DNA from: WHSV01 sp050693895
GTDB lineage: Bacteria; Actinomycetota; CADDZG01; WHSQ01
Direction of reading: 5' to 3'
Assembly (NCBI GenBank): GCA_050693895.1
Contig: JBOGWS010000008.1
Coordinates: forward strand, 29,451-93,450
DNA: 64,000 nt
Position 1 is the first letter of the stretch, and each line of letters starts with the position of its first letter. The translations under genes and the position numbers were made by a program. Of the stretch, positions 17,021 through 26,446 are shown piece by piece. The notes under the pieces are model-generated. The model did no database searches. It was given only the letters and a program-made list of their open reading frames with translations, and was not told the DNA's origin.

Positions 17021-19414
17021 TTATGCCGCTTCTTTTGCCGAGCGAGGACCGATCGACAACGCAATACTCAGCAGTTCGTCGACGTCGGAGACGAGGTGGA
17101 AGGTCATCTCGTCGCGCACCGACTCGGGCACATCGTCGAGGTCGCCACCATTGCGCTCGGGCAACAGGACTTCGGTCAGGCCCGCCCTGTGGGCGGCGAG
17201 CACCTTCTGCTTGACCCCGCCTATTGGCAGCACCTTGCCCTGCAGCGTGACCTCACCCGTCATGCCGAGCAGCGACTTGACCCTGCGACCGGTGAGCAGG
17301 CTCACAAGAGCGGTGGTCATTGTCACCCCGGCCGAAGGTCCGTCCTTGGGAACGGCTCCGGCAGGAACGTGAATGTGCACCCGCTCCTTGTCGAAGTTGT
17401 CCGCCAGCTCGAGCTCCGACGCATGCGAGCGCACGTAGCTCAGCGCGATCTGAGCCGACTCCTTCATCACGTCACCGAGCTGTCCGGTGAGCGTCAGGCC
17501 CGGCTCTCCATCCATCTTCGTCGCCTCGATGAAAAGAACGTCGCCCCCAGTTCCCGTAACGGCGAGTCCGGTCGCGACGCCGGGAACACTGGTGCGGTCG
17601 GCCGCCTCGAAGAAGAACTTCTGACGACCGAGATAGTCGCGTACCTCCTCCTCGTCGATCGCGACGGGAGCCTCGATCTGTCCGGCCGAGAGCTTGGTCG
17701 CGGCCTTACGCAGCATCTTGCCAAGCTCTCGCTCGAGGTTTCGTACGCCCGCCTCGCGCGTGTAGTCACTCACGATTCGGCCCATAGCAGCCCCGCTCAC
17801 TGTGACTTCAGCCGGGCGAAGACCGTTGCGCTCGAGTTGACGAGCAAGTAGGTGGTCGCGCGCGATATCGATCTTCTCGGCCTCTGTGTAGCCGTCGAGA
17901 CGGATGACCTCCATGCGGTCGAGAAGGGGGCCGGGAATCGTCTCGACCACGTTGGCCGTAGTGATGAACAGCACCTCGGACAAATCGAGGTCGACGTCGA
18001 GGTAGTGGTCACGGAAGGTGTGATTTTGCGCCGGGTCCAGCACCTCGAGCAACGCCGAAGCGGGGTCACCTCGCCAGTCGGCCCCGACCTTGTCGATCTC
18101 GTCGAGCATGAACACCGGGTTCTTGGTTCCTGCGTCCTTCAGCGCGCGCACGATACGTCCGGGCAACGCCCCGACATAGGTACGCCTGTGTCCCCGAATC
18201 TCGGCCTCGTCGCGCACACCGCCCAACGACACGCGCACGAACTTCCGTCCGAGCGAACGCGCCACGGACTCTCCGAGCGACGTCTTACCGACCCCCGGGG
18301 GCCCGACCAATGTGAGTATGGCGCCGCTCCCGCGGCCCCCAGCTTCCCCGAGCCCGCGCTCGGCGCGCAGCTTGCGCACCGCGAGGTATTCGATGATGCG
18401 GTCCTTCACGTCGGTCAATCCGGTGTGGTCGGCATCGAGGACTTTGCGCGCATCCCCGATATCGAGGTTGTCGTCGCTCCGGACATCCCAGGGGATATCG
18501 GTCATCCAGTCGAGATAGGTGCGGATCCAGCCGTACTCGGGACTCTGCTCGCTGGAGCGCTCGAGCCGGCCAAGCTCGCGCTCTGCCTCCTTGCGCGCGG
18601 CCTCGGGCATGTTCGACTTCTCGATCTTTGCCCGATACTCCGCGACGATGTCTCCGTCTTCGTCCTCGCCGAGCTCCTTGCGGATCGCTGCCATCTGCTG
18701 GCGCAGGAGGAACTCACGCTGGTTCTTTTCCATTCCCTCCGAGACGTCGGTGCGGATCTTGTCGCGCAGCGTCAATTCACCGAGGGTTTCCTTCGCCCAC
18801 GCAAGCACCTTGGTGAGCCGCTCTTCGACGTCGATCGTCTCGAGCACCTCGATCTTCTGCTCGAACGACAGGTCGGGCGAATAGCCGGCGGTGTCCGCCA
18901 TCTGGCCGGGGTCGTTGATCCCTCTCAGCAACTCGCTCACCTGGCGAGCGTTGCGAAGCTCGAGGATGTTCTCGACCGTCGCCCGGTAGTCGCGAGCGAG
19001 CTCGAAGGCCCGCTCGGTGACGACCTCTCCGTCGTCCTCGATCTCGACCTGAACCCACACGGCGTCGCCGGTGCCCGACACGCCGGTGCCGATGACACCC
19101 CGAGCCAGTCCGCGCACGACGAGCGCCTCAACACCACTGACCAGTTGCCCGGCGTTCTCGACCGCTGCGATCGTGCCGACGCGCGCGTAGCGCCCGTCGA
19201 CCTTGGGCACCAGCAGGATCCGATTGTTCGTTTTCTCGGCTGCCTCGACCGCGGCGCGTCCCTCGTCGCTTTCGAGCGCGACGGTCACGACCATGCCGGG
19301 CAGGATGACTCCGGAGTTGAGCGGCAGCAGCGGCAGCACCTCGTGCTCCGCCACGGGCCCACCTCGTTCGTTGTTGCTGGCAGTTTGTGCCAAAACAGGC
19401 TCCCTCTCTCTCAC
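17021..19414 (-). CDS. lon: ATP-dependent protease Lon
   Basis: 797 residues. The N-terminal substrate-binding domain is 'LPLLPLNSGVILPGMVV'. The AAA module has Walker A 'GPPGVGKTSLGESVA', Walker B 'VFMLDEIDKVG' and sensor residues. The C-terminal serine protease has catalytic Ser in 'PKDGPSAGVTM' and Lys in 'GGVKQKVLAAHRAG'. This homohexamer degrades misfolded and regulatory proteins in the cytoplasm. The GTG at 19414 is used. An in-frame TTG at 19393, 7 bases after a GGGAG, is a credible alternative. It stands alone, divergent from the EamA gene. Confidence 0.96.
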   Translation of the reverse strand: MREREPVLAQTASNNERGGPVAEHEVLPLLPLNSGVILPGMVVTVALESDEGRAAVEAAEKTNNRILLVPKVDGRYARVGTIAAVENAGQLVSGVEALVVRGLARGVIGTGVSGTGDAVWVQVEIEDDGEVVTERAFELARDYRATVENILELRNARQVSELLRGINDPGQMADTAGYSPDLSFEQKIEVLETIDVEERLTKVLAWAKETLGELTLRDKIRTDVSEGMEKNQREFLLRQQMAAIRKELGEDEDGDIVAEYRAKIEKSNMPEAARKEAERELGRLERSSEQSPEYGWIRTYLDWMTDIPWDVRSDDNLDIGDARKVLDADHTGLTDVKDRIIEYLAVRKLRAERGLGEAGGRGSGAILTLVGPPGVGKTSLGESVARSLGRKFVRVSLGGVRDEAEIRGHRRTYVGALPGRIVRALKDAGTKNPVFMLDEIDKVGADWRGDPASALLEVLDPAQNHTFRDHYLDVDLDLSEVLFITTANVVETIPGPLLDRMEVIRLDGYTEAEKIDIARDHLLARQLERNGLRPAEVTVSGAAMGRIVSDYTREAGVRNLERELGKMLRKAATKLSAGQIEAPVAIDEEEVRDYLGRQKFFFEAADRTSVPGVATGLAVTGTGGDVLFIEATKMDGEPGLTLTGQLGDVMKESAQIALSYVRSHASELELADNFDKERVHIHVPAGAVPKDGPSAGVTMTTALVSLLTGRRVKSLLGMTGEVTLQGKVLPIGGVKQKVLAAHRAGLTEVLLPERNGGDLDDVPESVRDEMTFHLVSDVDELLSIALSIGPRSAKEAA

Positions 19415-19715
19415 GAGCCTCAGTTACACGATTACAAAGTGTCCAACCGAGTAAGGCCCCGCCCCTATTCCCGCCGTGGGGGGCCAGTTGGTCGGGTGCT
19501 CGGGGCCATCACTCCCAAAAACCCGGCATCGAAGGGGGAACTGGGAAGGGGTTCGGGTTCTCAGCCCCCGTTGGGTTGGTTCTCGCGGGGCCAAAACCGG
19601 ACTGGCCCCGGGCCGCGCGACCTCTCGGCGTTCAACCCCCGATACGCTGCGTTTTCGCCTACAGACCCGACGGGGACCACGCAACGGCACGGGGCACCCC
19701 GCTCGGGATGGCACC
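19415..19715. other. Intergenic region between lon and the EamA gene
   Basis: About 300 bases, G/C-rich with runs of C and G. It must carry the divergent promoters of lon and the transporter. I saw no convincing heat-shock operator of the HspR or CIRCE type and no open reading frame with a good start. A TTGGAC lies about 45 bases before the lon start on the minus strand, but there is no matching -10 at normal spacing. Confidence 0.5.
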
Positions 19716-20561
19716 ATGCAGCCCATGGCGATCCTGCTCGGGCTCGGTGCGGCCCTGACCTACGGCGCGGCCGATTTCTTCGGAGGGCTCTCGACCAAGC
19801 GGTCGAACGAGTTCTCGGTCGTCGTGTGCTCGCAGCTCATCGGCTCGGCGCTATTGCTCGCCGCGCTCCCGTTCTTCTTGGACGCCCCTTTCACGATCGA
19901 GGCATTCGCGTGGGGCATGGGCTCGGGACTGGGGGGCGGGCTAGGAGTTCTGTTGCTCTATCGGGGACTGGCGCTCGGCCGCATGAGCGTCGTGGCCCCG
20001 ACCACGGGGGTCATCGCTGCGGTCGTTCCGGTCCTGGCCGGACTCATTCTCGGTGAGCGACCCGGCGCTCTGTCGCTGGTCGGCGTCGTCGTCGCGCTGG
20101 TCGCCGTGGGGCTTGTCTCGGCGTCGCCCGATCACGCCGGAGAACGGGTCGGCTATTCGGGAATGAGAGAAGCCGTAGGAGCGGGCCTGGCCTTCGGCGC
20201 CTTCTTCATCCTGCTGAGCGTCGCTGGAGACGACTCGGGTCTCTGGCCCCTTGTCGGGGCGCGCACCGCGTCCCTCGGAGTCGTCGCGCTGATAGCAGTT
20301 GCCGGGCGACGTCCCCTTCGGCCCGCCTCCGGATCGCTGCAACTGATCGCCATCGCCGGGACCCTGGACGTGGCGGCGAACCTGCTGTTCCTCGCCGCGA
20401 GCCGAGCAGGCTTGCTATCGCTGGTCGCGGTGCTGACTTCGATGTACCCGGGAGCCACCGTCGTCCTTGCCCGGTTCGTGCTGCACGAACGGTTGCATCG
20501 ATTGCAATTGGTCGGGCTTGCGTGCTCGGCTTTGGGGGTCGCCCTTATCGCGGGCGGTTAG
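19716..20561 (+). CDS. EamA/DMT-superfamily transporter
   Basis: 281 residues from the ATG at 19716 (a second in-frame ATG is at 19725). Ten hydrophobic segments are arranged as two EamA repeats: the first begins 'AILLGLGAALTYGAADFFGGL' and ends near 'VGLVSA', the second begins 'EAVGAGLAFGAFFILLSVA' and ends 'LGVALIAGG'. The family exports or imports metabolites such as amino acids or nucleotides; the substrate is not predictable. Its stop overlaps that of the convergent GGDEF-EAL gene by 4 bases. Confidence 0.88.
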   Translation: MQPMAILLGLGAALTYGAADFFGGLSTKRSNEFSVVVCSQLIGSALLLAALPFFLDAPFTIEAFAWGMGSGLGGGLGVLLLYRGLALGRMSVVAPTTGVIAAVVPVLAGLILGERPGALSLVGVVVALVAVGLVSASPDHAGERVGYSGMREAVGAGLAFGAFFILLSVAGDDSGLWPLVGARTASLGVVALIAVAGRRPLRPASGSLQLIAIAGTLDVAANLLFLAASRAGLLSLVAVLTSMYPGATVVLARFVLHERLHRLQLVGLACSALGVALIAGG

Positions 20562-22447
20562 TCGTCGCTCGCCTTGAGTGGGAAGCGTCCCGTCGCCAGG
20601 ATCTCGCCCATCGTGTCGGCATCGACGGGCTTCGAGAAGTAGAAACCCTGCCCCCGATCGCAGCGAAGCGTCTGCAGAGCGTCGACCTGCTCCGGGTCCT
20701 CGATGCCCTCGGCGACCACCTCGAGCCCGAGTGATCCGCCGAGCTTGATGATCGCGTGTGCGATCGCCGCTTCCTCGGTACCGGTCCCGACGCCCTCGAT
20801 GAAGGACTTGTCGATCTTGAGGATGTCGATAGGGAAGCGCTTTAGATAGCCGAGCGACGAATACCCGGTCCCGAAGTCGTCGACGGCGATTCGGACCCCG
20901 AAGTCCTTGAGGCGGCCGAGCTTCTCGATCGCAGCCTCGGTGTCGTGGATAAGCACGCTCTCGGTGATCTCGATAGTGAGGATGCTCGGGTCGATGCCCG
21001 AGTCCCACAGCGCGTTGGCAATATCCTCGACCAAGCCGGGATGCTGGAACTGCTTGGGCGAAACATTGACGCTCAGGCTGATCTCTGGATCGTTGATCGG
21101 CCAGTCGTGCGCCTGACGGCAGGCCTCCCTCAGCACCCAGCGTCCAAGCGGGACGATGAGTCCACTCTCCTCCGCCAGAGGGATGAACTCAACGGGAGCA
21201 ATCAGGCCTCGGCGCTCGTGCTTCCAACGGACGAGGGCCTCGATGCCGAGAAGAGTGCCCTCCTTGAGACCAACGATCGGCTGGTAGTGAAGGACGAAAT
21301 CGCGATTCTCTATCGCGCGCTTGAGCTCGCTTTTGATCTCCAAACGCCTCAACGCGGCGGTGTGCATGCTGGGGTCGAACAGCTCGTACCGAGCCTTGCC
21401 CTTGCTCTTGGCCACGTACATCGCGACATCGGCATTGCGGAGAAGTTCATCGGCCTTGGTGCTCATCGCATCTGCGAACTCGATGCCCACGCTCGCATGC
21501 ACCATGACCTCCCTGGTACCAATCGTGAAAGATTCGCCGAGGGCGTCGATGAGACGGTAGGCCACGCTCGTGGCGCTCGATAGCGAGGTGTCTTCGAGGA
21601 AGATCGCAAACTCGTCGCCTCCGAAGCGGGCGAAGGTGTCACCAGGTCTCAGGCATTCGCTGAGCCGCTTCGCCGCCGCCACCAGCACTTCGTCTCCGCA
21701 GTTGTGTCCCAGACTGTCGTTGATGGTCTTGAAATCGTCGAGGTCGAAGAAGAGGACCGCGACCCGCGAATTCTCACGGGCCGCTCGTTCGAGAGCGTGC
21801 TTTACGCGATCTACGAACAGGGCCCGATTTGCGAGTCCGGTCAGTGGATCGTGAAAGGCCTGGTGCTTGAGCTGGTCCTCGAGCACCTTGCGCTCGGTGA
21901 TGTCCGAGAGGACGCCGCTCCAGTAGAGCGCCGATCCGTCAGCGTCTCGAATCACTGCGGCGTCATCGTTGACCCAGACGATCCGGCCCTCTTTCGTGAC
22001 CATGCGGTACTGAACCGCGTCCGAGTGCGCGGACGTGCCGACCAACATCGCCTCCTCGTCCGCAAGCACCTGGTCGCGGTCGTCGGGGTGAATTCGCTTC
22101 CACCACAACGCCGGATCGTCCAACCACTCCTCGGGCGTATACCCGAGCAACTGCTCGATCTGAGGACTCACGTACCACCAGCGGCCGAGCTGGCCGGTTT
22201 CGGCCTTGTACACGACGACCGGGACGTGGTTGACGAGAAACTCGAGGTTCTTCTCGTTCTCACGGAGCGCCTGTTGCGACTCCTTCAGCGCTTGGGACGT
22301 CACTCCCCGCCCGAAAAAACGCCTCTTGGTGACGGCCACGGCGCGCGCAAGCGACGACCCGGTCCTCCCGGACAGCATCGTCACGTTGTGCTCCACGCGC
22401 TGGCTCACCCTGGGAATTATCGGCAGGTAATCGAGCCGCATTAGCAA
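20558..22447 (-). CDS. PAS-GGDEF-EAL cyclic-di-GMP signalling protein
   Basis: 629 residues. A PAS/PAC sensor spans about 65-190 ('FLVNHVPVVVYKAETG', 'PQIEQLLGYTPEEW'). A diguanylate cyclase domain follows with an intact 'FARFGGDEFAIF' site. The phosphodiesterase domain has 'IEALVRWKHERRG' (EAL) and the loop-6 region 'DDFGTGYSSLGYLKRFPIDILKIDKSFI'. All hallmark residues of both activities are kept, so it could make and degrade c-di-GMP or be biased by the PAS signal. No transmembrane segment is seen, so it should be cytoplasmic. Confidence 0.94.
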   Translation of the reverse strand: MLMRLDYLPIIPRVSQRVEHNVTMLSGRTGSSLARAVAVTKRRFFGRGVTSQALKESQQALRENEKNLEFLVNHVPVVVYKAETGQLGRWWYVSPQIEQLLGYTPEEWLDDPALWWKRIHPDDRDQVLADEEAMLVGTSAHSDAVQYRMVTKEGRIVWVNDDAAVIRDADGSALYWSGVLSDITERKVLEDQLKHQAFHDPLTGLANRALFVDRVKHALERAARENSRVAVLFFDLDDFKTINDSLGHNCGDEVLVAAAKRLSECLRPGDTFARFGGDEFAIFLEDTSLSSATSVAYRLIDALGESFTIGTREVMVHASVGIEFADAMSTKADELLRNADVAMYVAKSKGKARYELFDPSMHTAALRRLEIKSELKRAIENRDFVLHYQPIVGLKEGTLLGIEALVRWKHERRGLIAPVEFIPLAEESGLIVPLGRWVLREACRQAHDWPINDPEISLSVNVSPKQFQHPGLVEDIANALWDSGIDPSILTIEITESVLIHDTEAAIEKLGRLKDFGVRIAVDDFGTGYSSLGYLKRFPIDILKIDKSFIEGVGTGTEEAAIAHAIIKLGGSLGLEVVAEGIEDPEQVDALQTLRCDRGQGFYFSKPVDADTMGEILATGRFPLKASDD

Positions 22448-22476
22448 CGGCGTCTGAATTCCGTAGAAACTCTCGG

Positions 22477-23649
22477 CTAGCCGCCCATGGGGACGACGAA
22501 GGTCATCTCCGCGTAGGCCGGTACCTCGTGGCGCACGTCGTCCAGGACGTGATCGGGCGACATCCCCTGCGGCACCGGACGGAACACGACCCAGGCCCCC
22601 GGCGCCACCGCATGAGGCAGCGAGTCGTGCGAGACGACACGCTGGCCGGGGACATCTCGCATCCGGGACTCCGCCTCGGCGGCCAGATCCTGCGAGGCGA
22701 AGTCGCCCACGATCACGCCCAGGTCACCCTCGGCTTGTGCGGAGGGAGCTGCGAAGTCGACGTGCTCCTCGTGCTCCAGGTCGGGATCCACGGTCCCGAG
22801 AGGATCGGCGAGAACCGCGCCGCATCCGATCTGCTCGAGCCCGTCCGGTGTGGCCTCGTAGAGACCCCAGTCTTCGCAGGCCTTGCTTGGTGCGTTCCAC
22901 ATCAGGGTGTTGCCGCTGAATCCGGCCAGGTACATCTCTCCCGGCAGCTTGGTCAATCTGCGCGTGGCCTCACCGGATGTCGTCCACAGCTCAAAGCCGG
23001 GTTGCGCCGTCGCCTGGGAATCGCCGCGCACGCGGATGAAAAGGACATCGCCGTCGGGACTCACAACCGGGGTGCGAACCGCCGTCCAGTCGGTCAGCGT
23101 CCCGGAAAAGGACGTGAGAGGCTCCCAGGCGCCCTCATCCAGGTTGACCTCGAATAGGTTGTTGAGTCCGTCGTCCTCCCCCGGCACTCCCGGCACCGGC
23201 TGCTGCCCGACCGAGGCGATCGTGTCGTTCGTGACGAACGCGGGTGAGAAGATCGCAGTGGTTGAATCGGGTCGGTTGAGCGTCGTTACCTCGTCCGTGC
23301 GCGGGTCCCACACCTTGATGCGAGCTTGGTCTTCCGCCCATGCGACGGTGCCCGATTCGGATATCGCGGGATTCGTTACCTCGCCTTCGGTCGGCACGGT
23401 CCTCGTGACGCCATCGATCTCGACGCTCAAATCATCGGGCCCGGCATGGTCTGCAACGAAGGCGGTTCCCACCCCGGGGCGTTCGACGACGTGTCGGATG
23501 ATGCCCGACTCGACCTCCTGTCCGGGCACCGGCCGCGCCGAGACGCCCGCCGCCTCCTCGGACGGGGCCCCGACCCAAGAGACCATTCCCGCCGCGATGC
23601 CGATGCCCGCCGCAAGGAGAACAACGCGATTGCGCTTGAAGTACCTCAT
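22477..23649 (-). CDS. Membrane-anchored beta-propeller (PD40-like) protein
   Basis: 390 residues. The ATG at 23649 overlaps the stop of the upstream gene in a TGATG arrangement, so it is translationally coupled to the wall hydrolase. A single N-terminal membrane helix (about 9-29) is followed by an extracytoplasmic part with repeated propeller-like strands: 'NPAISESGTVAWAEDQARIKVWD', 'FSPAFVTNDTIASVG', 'TPVVSPDGDVLFIRVRGD'. The last 100 residues ('GVIVGDFASQDLAAEAESRM') resemble a SPOR-type alpha/beta fold, which would bind peptidoglycan, but this is tentative. A role as a surface partner of the coupled M15 enzyme is inferred from the operon. Confidence 0.7.
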   Translation of the reverse strand: MRYFKRNRVVLLAAGIGIAAGMVSWVGAPSEEAAGVSARPVPGQEVESGIIRHVVERPGVGTAFVADHAGPDDLSVEIDGVTRTVPTEGEVTNPAISESGTVAWAEDQARIKVWDPRTDEVTTLNRPDSTTAIFSPAFVTNDTIASVGQQPVPGVPGEDDGLNNLFEVNLDEGAWEPLTSFSGTLTDWTAVRTPVVSPDGDVLFIRVRGDSQATAQPGFELWTTSGEATRRLTKLPGEMYLAGFSGNTLMWNAPSKACEDWGLYEATPDGLEQIGCGAVLADPLGTVDPDLEHEEHVDFAAPSAQAEGDLGVIVGDFASQDLAAEAESRMRDVPGQRVVSHDSLPHAVAPGAWVVFRPVPQGMSPDHVLDDVRHEVPAYAEMTFVVPMGG

Positions 23650-25298
23650 CAGTAGCCGCTCACGTATTGAAAGTGCATCGGGTCGTTGAAGTTGAGGCCC
23701 CAGTAGAAGCCCCGGCCCATCCAGATGTTCGGGAGGAACCTGCCGAAGGCCCTTCCGTTCGAGCCGCGTCCGTTCCAGTAGCGCTGTCCGAATGGGTTCC
23801 TGAGGGTGTTGGTGTCGATGGCCGCTCCCCAGGAGTGCACGCTCCACGACGTGCCTCCGGTTTTCATCCGGCAGGCGTATCCCCACACCCCGTAGTCGTT
23901 GGCTCTCTTTTTCATGTTGATCTTCGGCAGGACCTTGTTGCCGATCAGGTTCGAGAGCCGAGCGTGGAAGTAGACGTAGCCGTAGTTGCCGCGCCCTCCC
24001 GCAGATGGAAAGTACGCGCGCCCATCGTTCGCCTCCGGATTACAGCGCTCTCCGAATACTCGGCGCAATCCGCTCAATCCGTAGGGCCGCGCGGGGAGAG
24101 GTCCGGTCGAGTCGTCGCCGGTGATGGGGTCCGTGTCCTCGCACTCGCGCACACCGGGCGAATTGATGTCGACGTAATTGATTTTCGTCTTTCTTATCGA
24201 TGACTTGCCCGTGTCGATGGTCAGCCGCCCATCGAGCACGGGCACCGTGAGGCTTAGAGTCGCGAACCTGTCGGCTTCGAGCCTCATCTCGTCGAAGAAG
24301 TTGACTCCCTCGACGTTGATCGTGTTGACGGACGGCCGGCTGGCGTCACCGACCGCGATCTTCACCCTGTGATCGCCCTTGGGAACAACGATCTCCCACA
24401 CACCTCCGGCGAGAAATCGAACGAGGGTGTCCTTGCGTTGATCGATACGCACTCCCCGATCCCGCGCCCTCTTGGTGTGGTCGAGGTTCCAGCCGAACGC
24501 CGTGTCGTGCCGTTTGGCAAAGAGCTTTCCTCGATCCGGCTTGTAGCCGCACGCTGTGGGTGAGCCCGCGGACTGAAAGTTGATGTTGATGGGAGCCGTC
24601 GGTAACGTGCTCGTCGCTCTGGCCGTTGGCATGACTGAGGTAGCGGTAGCGATCGAGGTCGTGTCGGCGCGGGGCGGCTCGTCTGCGTCCCGTTCGGCCT
24701 CTTCATCGCAGCCCTCGGGCTCGCCGTGCACGTCGATCTCGATGAAGTTGATCCGCGTGGCAAAGTCGGGGGCCGAGCCCTGGTCAAGAGTCAGCTTTCC
24801 ATCGGTGACCGTGACGATCTCAGTGACCTCCCGAAACTGCCCGGCGGGAACATCCTCGCCGTCGAACGAAGGGACGCCCTCGACGTTGAGGACGTTGGTC
24901 GAGGACTCCGTCGCGTCGCCGACGCTCGCCCGCACTTCGTGCTCGCCGTTCGCAACCGCTATCTCCCACATGCCTCCGGCATGGAATTGAGCCAGGGTGT
25001 CGAGACGCTCATCGTCGCCGGCATCACGATCGCGCGTCGCGTCGCTGTGATCGAAATTCCACCCGAAGCTGAGGCCGTTGCGCTCGGAGAAGGAACCGCC
25101 GAAGTCGGGCGCATAGCCGCAGACGAGCTCAGAGGATTCGGGCTGGAAGTTCACGCGAATAGGCGCGGCGGGCGCGTCTTCGCCATTGGGGTCTAAGGCC
25201 TCGGCAAGCGGAAGTCCGGCCGTAAGCAGAAAGGTCGCCGTCGCAACGAGCAGCGCGCTCACAGCACGGCCGAGCACTGGCCCAACATCGAAACGCAA
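23649..25298 (-). CDS. Secreted protein with two malectin-like domains and an M15-type peptidase domain
   Basis: 549 residues. The signal peptide is about residues 10-35 ('AVSALLVATATFLLTAGLPLAEA'). Two homologous malectin-like carbohydrate-binding domains follow (about 45-190 and 230-385): each has 'INFQ...CGY.PD.G..F..R....FGWN.DH', '...D.L..F..GG.WEI.V..G.H.V...VGDA' and 'N.INVEGV..F'. The C-terminal M15/VanY-like domain shows 'SVHSWGAAIDTN' (SxHxxGxAxD) and the last zinc His in 'DPMHFQY', typical of D,D-carboxypeptidases or L-Ala-D-Glu endopeptidases. It starts with TTG. It likely cleaves peptidoglycan stems while anchored to sugars, and is coupled to the downstream propeller gene. Confidence 0.82.
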   Translation of the reverse strand: MRFDVGPVLGRAVSALLVATATFLLTAGLPLAEALDPNGEDAPAAPIRVNFQPESSELVCGYAPDFGGSFSERNGLSFGWNFDHSDATRDRDAGDDERLDTLAQFHAGGMWEIAVANGEHEVRASVGDATESSTNVLNVEGVPSFDGEDVPAGQFREVTEIVTVTDGKLTLDQGSAPDFATRINFIEIDVHGEPEGCDEEAERDADEPPRADTTSIATATSVMPTARATSTLPTAPININFQSAGSPTACGYKPDRGKLFAKRHDTAFGWNLDHTKRARDRGVRIDQRKDTLVRFLAGGVWEIVVPKGDHRVKIAVGDASRPSVNTINVEGVNFFDEMRLEADRFATLSLTVPVLDGRLTIDTGKSSIRKTKINYVDINSPGVRECEDTDPITGDDSTGPLPARPYGLSGLRRVFGERCNPEANDGRAYFPSAGGRGNYGYVYFHARLSNLIGNKVLPKINMKKRANDYGVWGYACRMKTGGTSWSVHSWGAAIDTNTLRNPFGQRYWNGRGSNGRAFGRFLPNIWMGRGFYWGLNFNDPMHFQYVSGY

Positions 25299-25448
25299 AG
25301 TCTTTAGCCCCCACGATCAATCGGATGCCCCGTCAGATTGGCGCCGCAGTCACGGCGGCACGTCCAGAACATCGTCACGCTCAGGTGGCACTTGAATTAC
25401 ATAAAAAGTGACCTGGAGCGGGGCTTTCCTCGCGGCGTTTTCGAGCCT

Positions 25449-25937
25449 CTACAGGGGCTTCGTGTAGCGACGGCAGGGCACCGCGATCGGTCCGTCCTCG
25501 GCTGCGGCGGCGTAGTCGAACGGTCCCTCGTCGTGCCATCCGGTTCGCTCGTAGAAGGCCCGGGCTCTTGCATTGCCGACGACGACTGCGAGCCATGCCC
25601 TCTTGTGTCCGTTCGCTCTGACCTGCCGCTCGGCCTCATCCATCAGGGCGGCGGCTACGCCGGTCCCTCGATGGCGAGCGGCGACGTACACCTGCTCGAC
25701 CTCGTCGTCAACGACCATTACGAAGCCGGCGACGGCTCCGTCGACTGTGGCCACCGTCGTGTCGCCGACCCGTTTCGACGCCCGCGTCCGAAACGAGTCC
25801 TCGGTCCGGGCCTCGACCAGTTCTGGTGGGACAAACCCGAGGTGGCCATCTCGCCAACCGAGAAGCCAGATATCGGCGACGTCATCTGCATCCTTCGGAT
25901 TGGCTGGTCGCGTCACAGTTGGGCCGCTCGAGATCAC
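25449..25937 (-). CDS. GNAT-family N-acetyltransferase
   Basis: 162 residues. The GNAT fold is recognisable: strand-turn 'VDGAVAGFVMVVDDEVEQVYVAARHRGTGVAAALMDEAERQ' contains the acetyl-CoA motif (R/Q-x-x-G-x-G/A as RGTGVA), and 'NARARAFYERTGWHDEG' is motif B. The N-terminus 'TRPANPKDADDVADIWLLGWRDG' is typical of the Acetyltransf_1 branch. The substrate amine is unknown. It is a single-gene unit. Confidence 0.85.
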   Translation of the reverse strand: MISSGPTVTRPANPKDADDVADIWLLGWRDGHLGFVPPELVEARTEDSFRTRASKRVGDTTVATVDGAVAGFVMVVDDEVEQVYVAARHRGTGVAAALMDEAERQVRANGHKRAWLAVVVGNARARAFYERTGWHDEGPFDYAAAAEDGPIAVPCRRYTKPL

Positions 25938-25983
25938 CGACGAATTCTACCGACACCATTAGGCCAGGGCCTAGGATGCGCGA

Positions 25984-26175
25984 GTGAACGCACAACCATC
26001 ACACCCACCCCACAGGCCGTCGAAAGCAGACGCATTGAAGGCCATGGACACTGTGGCTCACAAGACGTACTGGCTCAACCCGGAGTCGCTCGCTTATTGG
26101 GACACGGGGGACTCGCTCGCCTCGGTCTATGCGTCCTGTATCGATGACATGGTCGAGGTTCGAACCCTCAGGCAG
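25984..26175 (+). pseudogene. C-terminal fragment of a VWA-domain (CoxE-like) protein
   Basis: About 64 residues. 'TYWLNPESLAYWDTGDSLAS' followed by 'CIDDMVEVRTLRQARAF' matches the conserved C-terminal end of CoxE-like von Willebrand factor A proteins, normally about 400 residues long and paired with MoxR-type ATPases. Nothing of the MIDAS-bearing body lies upstream: the next gene runs the other way. The similarity stops where it meets the convergent gene's stop at 26177. It is a relic, although a GTG could start translation at 25984. Confidence 0.6.
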
Positions 26176-26176
26176 G

Positions 26177-26446
26177 CTAGAGCGTTTCATCGCGCTTCGC
26201 CTCTGACTCTTCGAGCGATTCCTCTTCGAACGTCTCCGGTTGCGGCTCGGCGGCCACGGGTTCGTTGTCCTTCCGGGCAAGGGCACTCATCAGCAAGACG
26301 ATTCCGACCAGCACGAGCGGAATGGGCCATATCCATTCCCCGTTGACGTCGGCGAAATCGAGGTTTGCCGACATGAAGAGCGCTCCCGCTGCAGCGAACA
26401 TCAGTCCGAACACCAGTGATAGGGAGTCAATGTCATGACGTTTCAC
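26177..26446 (-). CDS. Small two-helix membrane protein
   Basis: 89 residues with two hydrophobic segments (about 8-28 and 40-58) and an acidic cytoplasmic-looking tail rich in Glu. The GTG start follows the stop of the PspC-domain gene with no gap, so the two are co-translated. It resembles the small membrane subunits found with LiaF/PspC proteins, but I do not recognise a named family. A role in envelope-stress sensing is inferred from the operon only. Confidence 0.65.
   Translation of the reverse strand: MKRHDIDSLSLVFGLMFAAAGALFMSANLDFADVNGEWIWPIPLVLVGIVLLMSALARKDNEPVAAEPQPETFEEESLEESEAKRDETL

Noticed and set aside
17852..20056. A 734-codon plus-strand frame opposite lon
   Set aside because: It runs antisense through all conserved Lon motifs and into an intergenic region; composition is that of a shadow frame.
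26158..26175. GTTCGAACCC-like tRNA T-loop
   Set aside because: It is part of the VWA coding fragment; no acceptor or anticodon arm can be folded around it.
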